Of a stretch of DNA of 64,000 bases, positions 17,442-24,771 are shown in pieces. The stretch's first letter is position 1, and every line of letters starts with the position of its first letter. Made by a program: the position numbers and the translations under genes. The DNA comes from Marinomonas transparens. Lineage in GTDB: Bacteria > Pseudomonadota > Gammaproteobacteria > Pseudomonadales > Marinomonadaceae. The notes beneath the pieces are model-generated. The model was not told the DNA's origin. It searched no databases and saw only the letters and a program-made list of their open reading frames with translations. The DNA lies in contig NZ_JAEMNX010000002.1 of assembly GCF_016463975.1 (NCBI RefSeq), forward strand, positions 62,001 through 126,000, given 5' to 3'.

Positions 17442-19450
17442 TGCCTGATTCCCAAACAGTATTACATGAAATTACGGTGCTTTTAGCACAAAAAATCAAT
17501 GTGAAAGCAGACAGCATTTCCCCTAATGACAACCTTTACGCATTAGGTCTAGATTCCATCTCCCTAATGGGGATTGTGGCTCACTGGCGTGCGCAAGGCT
17601 ATCTCCTGAATTTCACCGAGTTGTCATCCAAACCCTGTGTGAAGGACTGGGTTAATATACTAACTAACGCCAAAGACCCTGAGCACTCTTCTGCTCCTAA
17701 AGCCACACAAAAAATCGCTTCAACACCAACCGAAAAAACATTTTCACTTGCCCCAATGCAACAAGCCTACTGGTTAGGTCGCAACCCAGAACAACCTCTT
17801 GGTGGCGTCTCTGCGCATTTATATACCGAGTTTGAAAGCGTCAACCAAATAGTCCCCGAAAACCTTGAAAAGGCTTTAAATAAGTTAGCTGAACGCCATT
17901 CTTCTCTCAGATTAATGGTGACCCGAGATGGCCAACAAATTCACAAATTAAGTAAAAACAGCACACCTATTCCATTATCGATTAATGACTTACGTGAAAA
18001 AGACGCCGCCACAATTGAGCAAACACTAGAAAATACACGCCAGCGGCTTTCATCACAGATACTCGATATTGAAAATGGTGAAGTGCTTGCCATTGCCTTG
18101 AGCCAATTACCCAATGGTGGCAGCCGATTGCACCTAGATGTGGACATGGTGGCCGCCGATGCCGTGAGTTACCGAGTACTGCTACGTGAACTGGCCATGC
18201 TCTATAAAAACCTAGAAATCGAACTTGCTGAACTTCCTATGAGCTTCAGAGATTGTCGTCACAATATAGAACAGAGCTATTCAGACGTGAAAAAGCGCTC
18301 TGGTAAATGGTGGAATAATCGCCTTCACCAAATGCCTGAAGGCCCAAAACTTCCGTTAAAAACCAGCCTATTCGAAACAAAGAATGCTCAGCCACATACC
18401 ACAAGACGTCACTTTTATTTTGATGCCAAACTGCGTGATCAGCTTTATCAAGTATGTCGTGAACACAGCCTTACACCGGCTACTGTCTTAGCAACGGTGT
18501 TAGCAGAAACACTCGCCGGCTGGAGCAGTAACTCACACTTCCTTATTAATGTGCCTTTATTCCTTCGCCCAATCGATGGACCTGATCTATCAGGCGTTGT
18601 CGGTGATTTCAGTAGCTCAATCATGCTCGAAGTGAATTTAAGCGAAGTAGAAACATTCCTTGATCGTGCCAAAACAATCCAGTCACAACTGCATGAAGAC
18701 GCCTCCTATGCGGACTATCACGGCGTTCAAGTATTACGTGATATGGGCCGCTTAAAAGGCCATCAGGTTACCGCACCCATTGTCTTTACCAGTGCTTTAA
18801 ACCTTGGAGAACTATTTGAACCTGTTGTACGAGAAGTCTTTGGCGACCCAATATGGATCATCTCTCAAGGCCCTCAAGTATTACTGGATACCCAAATAAC
18901 CGAACTGGATGGTGGCTTACTGCTCAACTGGGACTGTCGAGAAGACATGTTTATTGATGGTGTCTTAGATGCCATGTTTGAATTTTTCCACACCTCTGTT
19001 CTTGCCCTTGCGAATAAACCCGACACTTGGTCTCAGTGCCTATCCGATAATTTACCGAGCGAGAGAGTACAAGCCGAAGCAAGCCGCAACGAAATGCTAG
19101 TACCTAAACAAGAAGCGGTTTTACCAACCACCACAACAGAAAAAGCGGTTGCCTCAATATGGTCAGAAACCATTGGCTTTAAAACAGATGACATCAACCT
19201 CAATTTGTTTGCCTCTGGTGGTGACTCCGTTTTAGCCACAACGCTAGTAGCAAAACTAAGGGATGTTTTTGGCGTCGACGCCATTGACCTTAAAGCCCTG
19301 TTTAACGCCCCAAGCATTGCTGGTGTAGTCAGCTCTCTCATTGCTACATGTGGCAATGAAATGGTGAATGAAATCGCAACGTTCTATTGCGAAATCATTG
19401 AGTTAGATGATGAAAGTATCAAAGCAGAATTAGAAGGCACTTTATTATGA
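17441..19450 (+). CDS. NRPS protein: aryl carrier - heterocyclization - carrier (ArCP-Cy-T)
   Basis: 669 aa. The N-terminal carrier domain (YALGLDSISLMG near 32-43) is an aryl carrier by position. A heterocyclization domain at about 100-530 starts with FSLAPMQQAYWLGR. It carries the Cy signature DxxxxDxxS as DMVAADAVS near 235, which replaces the HHxxxDG of ordinary condensation domains. A C-terminal carrier has FASGGDSVLAT near 590. There is no adenylation domain. The predicted job is to hold salicylate on the first carrier and threonine on the second, condense them, and cyclise Thr to a methyloxazoline. The stop overlaps the start of the salicyl ligase by four bases (ATGA). Confidence 0.9.
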   Translation: MPDSQTVLHEITVLLAQKINVKADSISPNDNLYALGLDSISLMGIVAHWRAQGYLLNFTELSSKPCVKDWVNILTNAKDPEHSSAPKATQKIASTPTEKTFSLAPMQQAYWLGRNPEQPLGGVSAHLYTEFESVNQIVPENLEKALNKLAERHSSLRLMVTRDGQQIHKLSKNSTPIPLSINDLREKDAATIEQTLENTRQRLSSQILDIENGEVLAIALSQLPNGGSRLHLDVDMVAADAVSYRVLLRELAMLYKNLEIELAELPMSFRDCRHNIEQSYSDVKKRSGKWWNNRLHQMPEGPKLPLKTSLFETKNAQPHTTRRHFYFDAKLRDQLYQVCREHSLTPATVLATVLAETLAGWSSNSHFLINVPLFLRPIDGPDLSGVVGDFSSSIMLEVNLSEVETFLDRAKTIQSQLHEDASYADYHGVQVLRDMGRLKGHQVTAPIVFTSALNLGELFEPVVREVFGDPIWIISQGPQVLLDTQITELDGGLLLNWDCREDMFIDGVLDAMFEFFHTSVLALANKPDTWSQCLSDNLPSERVQAEASRNEMLVPKQEAVLPTTTTEKAVASIWSETIGFKTDDINLNLFASGGDSVLATTLVAKLRDVFGVDAIDLKALFNAPSIAGVVSSLIATCGNEMVNEIATFYCEIIELDDESIKAELEGTLL

Positions 19451-21114
19451 ATGCGGCATTAGATGGACTTACTCCGTGGCCAGAAGAATTGGCAGAAACC
19501 TATTGCAAAGGCGGTTGTTGGCAAAAGCAAAACCTGGCCAGCTGGTTTACTGAGAAAGTCTCCAACAAAGAAAACATTGTACTCAGTGGACTGGGAATAG
19601 ATGGTAAGCCTCAGGACCTCACAGGCAAGGAACTACACCTTTGCGTGCAGGCACTTGCGCAAGGCTTGGCGAAACTAAACATTCAACCCAGTGAGAAAGT
19701 GGTATTACAAATGGGTAATACCAATAGCTTTGTTATTACCTTGTTTGCACTGTTTGAACTGGGAGCCATTCCTGTGATGGCACTGCCTGGTCATAGATAT
19801 AGAGAAATAGAACATTTCCTTAACCTAACCAAGGCTCGCACCTGGATTGCAGGAGACAATGAAGAAAACTCTCCTATTCCAGACTTGGCCGTTAAGCTAA
19901 AAGAAGGGGTTCCGAGCTTACAAAATATCATTCTTGATAAACAAGATACCGGCCCGTTTCACTCATTAGGGTCCTTACTGGAAAACAACGAAATACTTGA
20001 AAGCACCAATCTCGGTCATGCTGCTGACCCAGCAGGAATAGCCGTATTGTTATGCTCAGGTGGCACAACTGGATTACCTAAACTGATTCCCCGAACGCAT
20101 CGTGATTATCTATTCAATGCAAAAGCCAGCGCTGAAGTATGTGAATTAGATGAAAAGGATGGCTATTTAGTCGCATTACCAGCAGGACACAACTTCCCAT
20201 TGGCTTGCCCGGGGATTTTAGGCGCCTTCGAACAAGGTGCGAGAGTGGTTATGTGTCCTTCTCCTAGCCCAGACATTGCCTACCAATGGATCACAGATAC
20301 CAATGCCACTGTTACCGCCCTCGTCCCTCCCCTAGTTCGAGTATGGCTACAAAATGCAGAGCTTGGCTTTGAAACCCCAAGCACATTGAGATTGCTGCAA
20401 GTAGGTGGATCACGCCTAGACGCAGATTTAGCCCAACGCATTCCGAATGAATTAGGCTGCAAATTACAGCAAGTATTCGGCATGGCCGAAGGCCTATTAA
20501 ACTTCACTCGCAGTAAAGACCCAGATCTTTTGGTACAAAAAACACAAGGTCGACCTTTATCTGAGCTGGATGAAATTCGAATAGTAGATAACCAAGGGCA
20601 AGACGTACCAAGTGGCCAACGAGGCGAACTGTGGACAAGAGGCCCTTACACCTTAAGAGGTTATTACAAGGACCAAAAAGCAAACGATTCTTCATTTTCG
20701 GCAGATGGTTATTACAAATCAGGCGACCTCGTCCGCCGTTTAAGTTCTGGTCACCTTATTGTTGAGGGACGTATAAAAGAAGTCATTCGCAGAGGCGCAG
20801 AGACCATACCAGCAGAATCTCTCGAAACGCACCTAAGCCTACATTCAGAGATTAAAGCCGCCGCGGTGATTGGACTACCTTGTGAACGTTTAGGACAACA
20901 AGTATGCGCCGTACTGGTTAACCAAAAAGAGACAGGCCCAACACTGACACTAAATGAAGTCCGCCATTTCTTAATTGAAGAAGGCGTTGCGCATTTTATG
21001 CTGCCCGATTCAATCGAATATGTGCCTGAACTCCCTTTTACTGCAGTAGGCAAAGTGGCCTACCAACAATTGATCTCAACATTTTCTAACCCTTCTCCTA
21101 AGACCACACATTAA
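19447..21114 (+). CDS. salicyl-AMP ligase (YbtE/MbtA/PchD type)
   Basis: 555 aa of the aryl-acid adenylating family. Motifs: SGGTTGLPKLIPRTH near 203-217, GHNFPLACPG near 247, FGMAEGLLNFTR and YYKSGDLV. At the two positions reported to separate salicylate from 2,3-dihydroxybenzoate enzymes (DhbE Ser240 and Val337), this protein has Cys (in LACPG) and Leu (in GLLNF), which is the salicylate pattern. It should activate salicylate and load it on the aryl carrier encoded just upstream. This agrees with the MbtI-type synthase and with the absence of EntA- or EntB-like genes for dihydroxybenzoate. Confidence 0.9.
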   Translation: MNAALDGLTPWPEELAETYCKGGCWQKQNLASWFTEKVSNKENIVLSGLGIDGKPQDLTGKELHLCVQALAQGLAKLNIQPSEKVVLQMGNTNSFVITLFALFELGAIPVMALPGHRYREIEHFLNLTKARTWIAGDNEENSPIPDLAVKLKEGVPSLQNIILDKQDTGPFHSLGSLLENNEILESTNLGHAADPAGIAVLLCSGGTTGLPKLIPRTHRDYLFNAKASAEVCELDEKDGYLVALPAGHNFPLACPGILGAFEQGARVVMCPSPSPDIAYQWITDTNATVTALVPPLVRVWLQNAELGFETPSTLRLLQVGGSRLDADLAQRIPNELGCKLQQVFGMAEGLLNFTRSKDPDLLVQKTQGRPLSELDEIRIVDNQGQDVPSGQRGELWTRGPYTLRGYYKDQKANDSSFSADGYYKSGDLVRRLSSGHLIVEGRIKEVIRRGAETIPAESLETHLSLHSEIKAAAVIGLPCERLGQQVCAVLVNQKETGPTLTLNEVRHFLIEEGVAHFMLPDSIEYVPELPFTAVGKVAYQQLISTFSNPSPKTTH

Positions 21115-21128
21115 GGAATGTTTCTATT

Positions 21129-21962
21129 ATGACAAATGACACTTTAAGCAGGTCGTTCTCCCAAACTAAGGGTTCTAAAGTTGCTCAGCCAGAATGGTCA
21201 GCCAGCGAATATGAAGAAGGAAATGAAGGGCAATTCCAAGCGGCTTTTAATGCCATGGAATCCATTGATGCTTGGAATACCAGCGACAAAGGCTATGCCG
21301 CCGATATTGGTTGTGGCAGTGGCCGACTAGTGGAAGCACTGGCTCGTCATGGGGGCTGGAAAGTAGATGCAAAAGATGTGTCCCAGTCTATGATCGACGC
21401 CGTTATAAAACGCTGTGAAGGTTTACCCGTTACCGCCAGTGTGTGTGACGCCAGAGACCTATCATTGGACAAAAATAAGTACGCGCTTGTGTCTAGTTGC
21501 TGGATGCTGCATTGGCTTGAAAACACAACCAACACATTGGAGCAAATGGTCAACGCACTTATCCCATCTGGCAACTTAGTACTGCAATGGAGTTGTGGAC
21601 AACCTAGATCCGAAGGGTTTCTGTTACGAGACACACTGCAAGAAGTTTTCGACCGCCCAAAATGGGCCGAACGATTAAAATCTGCACCACTGGCAATGTA
21701 TCACCACCCAATAGAAGAAATGAGTAGCCTGCTTGAGAGTATGGGGCTAGAAATCGTTTCTACCCGCGAAAATATCCTTATCAGTGGCGGCGAAAATATT
21801 GCCGGCCTAAAACGCTCACTACGTTCCGCTGCCTTTGCCGCGCAAACCGTTGTATTGGGTGACGATGTAGATGAACTGATCGATGAAAGTTTGCACTTAT
21901 TAAACGAACGAAATGCGCTGCATATCTCAAACACAGAAATCATTGCTCGAAAACCTGACTAA
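21129..21962 (+). CDS. class I SAM-dependent methyltransferase in siderophore locus
   Basis: 277 aa. The SAM-binding motif I DIGCGSGRLVEALA begins near residue 59, followed by an acidic motif II region (KDVSQSMID) and the post-motif SSCWMLHWL. The overall pattern resembles small-molecule or trans-aconitate/BioC-type methyltransferases. It lies 14 bases after the ligase gene on the same strand. It might methylate the siderophore, for example on an N-hydroxy, carboxyl or phenol group, or act as a self-protection or turnover enzyme. Nothing in the sequence decides the target. AAGGA lies about 10 bases upstream of the ATG. Confidence 0.75.
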   Translation: MTNDTLSRSFSQTKGSKVAQPEWSASEYEEGNEGQFQAAFNAMESIDAWNTSDKGYAADIGCGSGRLVEALARHGGWKVDAKDVSQSMIDAVIKRCEGLPVTASVCDARDLSLDKNKYALVSSCWMLHWLENTTNTLEQMVNALIPSGNLVLQWSCGQPRSEGFLLRDTLQEVFDRPKWAERLKSAPLAMYHHPIEEMSSLLESMGLEIVSTRENILISGGENIAGLKRSLRSAAFAAQTVVLGDDVDELIDESLHLLNERNALHISNTEIIARKPD

Positions 21963-22007
21963 AAATGCCATCGCAATCCGCAACGGTCTAAAAAATATCA
22001 GCCCTAT

Positions 22008-22032
22008 CAGCCAACTAAAAAGGAGTTGGCTG
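22008..22032 (+). other. 9-bp hairpin just upstream of the 156-aa unknown gene
   Basis: CAGCCAACT pairs perfectly with AGTTGGCTG across a 7-nt AAAAAGG loop, in the gap between the methyltransferase and the next gene. There is no T run. It could tune read-through or mRNA stability between the biosynthetic genes and the last two genes. Confidence 0.4.
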
Positions 22033-22054
22033 ACGTTAACTTATGGAGATACTT

Positions 22055-22525
22055 ATGAGCTTATTAGCCCATGAAACCAAACACTGGCCCCTAATGCTCG
22101 CTATCGCTAAAGGCAAGCCAACGATGGAACAACATGTGGAGTCATTAACCCATTGGGATAATTGGTTTGCCGATGAAAAACCCATTCATGTAATACGTTT
22201 TTTTGATGATGCAGATTCCCTTCATCCGCCTTCAGGTGCTGGCAAAGTGACCAAGACATGGATGAGTGAAGGCGCCAACAATAAATTCCGCACCTTTATA
22301 AAACACATGATGATTGTTGTGCCAGAAGACCAATATGAACGCATGAAAAACATGAGCGTCACCAAAGTGTTTGGCATCCCTGGTGGCATATTCCCTTCCA
22401 CCGATGACGCGTTCGAATGGTTAGCTCAGCAACCTGACACAGATGCTTTTGACCATGATGATGCTTGGCGAAATGGCATACAAGAGACCATCAGAGCACA
22501 CCTTGCAGAAGAACAACCAAAGTAA
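22055..22525 (+). CDS. conserved-looking protein of unknown function, siderophore locus
   Basis: About 156 aa, soluble, with no signal peptide or membrane segment. I chose the ATG at 22055 because GGAG lies 6 bases before it; an ATG at 22043 is upstream of that site. The pattern HWPLMLAIAKGKPT, a stretch of alternating hydrophobics (PIHVIRFFDDAD), MMIVVPEDQYERM and KVFGIPGG with a C-terminal DDAFEWL loosely resembles STAS/SpoIIAA-like folds. That is a weak impression from the pattern, not an identification. Its position between the methyltransferase and the permease suggests a role in siderophore handling or regulation. Confidence 0.7.
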   Translation: MSLLAHETKHWPLMLAIAKGKPTMEQHVESLTHWDNWFADEKPIHVIRFFDDADSLHPPSGAGKVTKTWMSEGANNKFRTFIKHMMIVVPEDQYERMKNMSVTKVFGIPGGIFPSTDDAFEWLAQQPDTDAFDHDDAWRNGIQETIRAHLAEEQPK

Positions 22526-22563
22526 AAAATAGCCATGCCACCCCCTAAATTTAGAGGTAAAAA

Positions 22564-23763
22564 ATGACAACATATAAACGCTCTACTTGGTCGTTATTGT
22601 TTAGCTTATACGCAACACAATATGTAGGGATTAGCTTTTTATTGGTGGCACTGGTGGCCATTTTACGCAGTCAGGGAATGCCGTTAGAGAAACTAAGTAT
22701 TGTGTATAGTCTAGGTATTTTCTGGGTATTTAAGTTTCTTTGGGCGCCTTTGATTGACCGTTTTTCATTGCGCAGATTTGGTCATTATCGAACTTGGCTG
22801 CTGATTTTACAGGCCGCCATGATGATCAACTTAATTATTCTAGGCTTTTATGATCTCTCAACCGACTTTGTATTAGTCATGTCACTTTGTGCTACCTTCT
22901 CATTTTTCTCAGCGACTCAAGATGTGGCGGTGGACGGCTTAGCTTGCCGCCTTCTCGATGTAGACAGCCGTGGAGTGGGGAATGGCATACAGCAAGCTGG
23001 CACCATGTTTGGGAGCTTGGTTGGCAGTGGTTTAGTGTTGTCGATTTACCCAACGCTTGGCTGGCTTGGCAGTATGTTGCTTATGGCAGGACTGACCAGT
23101 TTCTCTTGGTTTCAACTGCTTTGGTATAAAGAAGCGACGGAACAAGTACGACCGATAATGGGCTATAAACGTTTATTGAGTTTTTGGCGGTACGTATCAA
23201 AACCATGGCTGGTGCTTTTGTTTCTGTACCCCATAGGCGGTGGTATGGCGTACGCCATCATTAACCCTATGCTTGTCGATTTAGGCTGGTCTTTAAGTAG
23301 CATTGGAACAGCCATATACCTTGTGGCAACCCCATTCGGTATCGTCTCAGCATTAATTGCAGGAAAGCTCATTCAGCTCGTTGGAAGACGCAACGCCCTG
23401 CTCGGCTTAATGTCTGCGCAAGCCTTGTTTTTGTTGGTGCTGCTCATTCCTGCTTACGGTGTAAATGAGACACTCCCTGTATACGCCTGCCTTATCACCT
23501 ATTATATTGTCCACTCCCCGATACCTGCCGTGCTGTTTACCCTAATGATGGATCAAACAGACCCAAAGACACCAGCAACGGATTTCACCATTCAGGCCAG
23601 TACGCTCATGTTGATTGGTATCATCACATCTGGCGCAAGCACGGCATTAGCAGGCGCATTCGGCTATATTGCTGTTATCTGGATGGCTTCTGCGATGTGC
23701 GTTGTCGCGTTTATTGGCGTATGGTTTCTCGGCACAACGCACAGACTCACAGCACCCACATAG
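22564..23763 (+). CDS. RhtX/FptX-family inner-membrane siderophore permease
   Basis: 399 aa, an MFS-fold protein with about 12 hydrophobic segments. The N-terminal LYATQYVGISFLLVALVAIL, WAPLIDRFSLRRFGHYRTW and SATQDVAVDGLACRLL motifs are typical of the RhtX/FptX single-component permeases for rhizobactin and ferripyochelin. It should move the ferric siderophore from periplasm to cytoplasm without an ABC transporter. It is the last gene of the rightward run and complements the TonB-dependent receptor at its start. Export is a less likely role given the family. Confidence 0.85.
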   Translation: MTTYKRSTWSLLFSLYATQYVGISFLLVALVAILRSQGMPLEKLSIVYSLGIFWVFKFLWAPLIDRFSLRRFGHYRTWLLILQAAMMINLIILGFYDLSTDFVLVMSLCATFSFFSATQDVAVDGLACRLLDVDSRGVGNGIQQAGTMFGSLVGSGLVLSIYPTLGWLGSMLLMAGLTSFSWFQLLWYKEATEQVRPIMGYKRLLSFWRYVSKPWLVLLFLYPIGGGMAYAIINPMLVDLGWSLSSIGTAIYLVATPFGIVSALIAGKLIQLVGRRNALLGLMSAQALFLLVLLIPAYGVNETLPVYACLITYYIVHSPIPAVLFTLMMDQTDPKTPATDFTIQASTLMLIGIITSGASTALAGAFGYIAVIWMASAMCVVAFIGVWFLGTTHRLTAPT

Positions 23764-23869
23764 ACACTTTAAAAACGACGCAAGGTACTTAAAGGCGGCC
23801 TTGCCGCCACTAACGATCATTAAACCTGCATAAATAGAAAATAAAATGGATCATATTCTTGACTGCCGC

Positions 23870-24092
23870 AGGCTAAAACGATTTAACAACGGCGGAGATG
23901 TCTCACACTCACTATTAACCAGCATTCTGATTGCGATACTGACGGTGATGGTATGCTTACTGGTATCTATCCCTGCTGGTTATGCGTTATCCAAGCACAG
24001 CATGCCATGTCGTGTGTTCTGGATGTTGTTATTCCTGATCCCAAGCTTTTCCGAACTTAACCGTTTATATGAACATACTAGGTTTAAGGGGC
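23870..24092 (+). pseudogene. fragment of a sugar-type ABC transporter permease
   Basis: An isolated fragment reads SLLTSILIAILTVMVCLLVS then IPAGYALSKHSM, the pattern of MalG/UgpE-like inner-membrane permeases. At LIPSF the sequence goes out of frame: dropping one T near 24048 restores FPNLTVYMNILGLRG. It lacks the rest of the permease, including the cytoplasmic EAA loop, and has no partner genes. Its right end runs into the 3' end of the convergent immunity-like gene. This is a decayed relic left by a deletion or rearrangement. Confidence 0.65.
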
Positions 24093-24305
24093 AACGGTCT
24101 CAAACATCACTTTAGGGTACAAATAATCGTCATCGGTATTATCGATAATCCTATAATATTCATCGTCTTCATCGAGTACCTCGTACACCCCATTGATCGT
24201 TAAACTGACCATCTCACCTTCGAATTGACCTTCCATTAACTGGCCGTTTTGCCCTTCATCCAAATAAGGTTTTGTAGAGATACAGCGTACTTTTAATCCA
24301 GCCAT
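24084..24305 (-). CDS. small immunity-like protein (73 aa)
   Basis: A compact acidic 73-aa protein with VRCIST near the start and a tyrosine- and aspartate-rich C-terminal half (NGVYEVLDEDDEYYRI, DYLYPKVMFE). This pattern resembles small SH3-like proteins found next to polymorphic toxins. Its first 13 bases overlap the end of a toxin C-terminal fragment in another frame, the usual toxin-immunity layout. The frame is intact although the toxin is broken, so it may be an orphan immunity gene that still protects against sister cells. The function is inferred from context. Confidence 0.6.
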   Translation of the reverse strand: MAGLKVRCISTKPYLDEGQNGQLMEGQFEGEMVSLTINGVYEVLDEDDEYYRIIDNTDDDYLYPKVMFETVAP

Positions 24306-24592
24306 GCTTTCACCTTAAATTCAACTCTTCCAACGCCGTGTGCTTCATACCAATGAACCTCGGCTCTTCTGACATTCCCAGACGTTGTCACAACATCAGC
24401 ATCGCCTGAACGCTTCAACCAGCTTTTCGCTTTCCCCCATATTGTTCCACTAAACGACCTACCTCTCTAATTCCCCGTCCATCTGCAATTTTTCTAATAT
24501 TCGTGACTTTAGACCCTTCAAGTAAATGACGTCCTCCACGAACTGAAATACCTGTGGCAGCCGAACCCAAAGACTTAGCAACAAAACATTTT
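24293..24592 (-). pseudogene. C-terminal remnant of a polymorphic (Rhs/CDI-type) toxin, frameshifted
   Basis: Reading leftward, one frame gives RGGRHLLEGSKVTNIRKIAD and GRGIREVGRLVEQYGGK. Near 24430-24438 (GGGGGAAAGCG) one base appears to be missing, and a second frame continues with SWLKRSGDADVVTTSGNVR and AEVHWYEAHGVGR up to a stop at 24293. This looks like the variable C-terminal toxin tip seen on Rhs, hemagglutinin-like or similar polymorphic toxins. The large N-terminal carrier is absent, apparently removed where an IS66 remnant now begins. I do not assign the toxic activity. Confidence 0.65.
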
Positions 24593-24602
24593 CATAAGCC
24601 TT

Positions 24603-24748
24603 TAGCGCCTCATAGAAACGGCCAAAGCCAATGGACTATCTCGTTAAACTGTTCGAAGAACTGCCGAAACGACAAGCGACAGACAGTCTTGATGATTTGC
24701 TTCCATGACAAACCAAACCTGTCTAGGTGGTGATTACCGGACGCTTAC
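24603..24748 (+). mobile_element. 3'-end remnant of an IS66-family element
   Basis: The plus strand encodes LIETAKANGL, then after a short deletion with frame change LVKLFEELPKRQATDSLDDLLP and a stop at 24706-24708. This is the conserved C-terminus of IS66 TnpC transposases (pattern YL..LF.ELP...T...LLP). About 40 bases later comes a sequence ending ACGCTTAC at 24748, that is GTAAGCGT on the other strand, as at IS66 terminal repeats. The rest of the element is missing. It marks the border between the siderophore region and the AT-rich transporter module. Confidence 0.7.
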
Positions 24749-24771
24749 GAATCTTTTAGAAGAAGAGCGAT

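Noticed and set aside
22008-22032. Riboswitch or classic terminator inside the siderophore run
   Set aside because: Only a single 9-bp hairpin without T run or conserved riboswitch core; kept as a simple hairpin.
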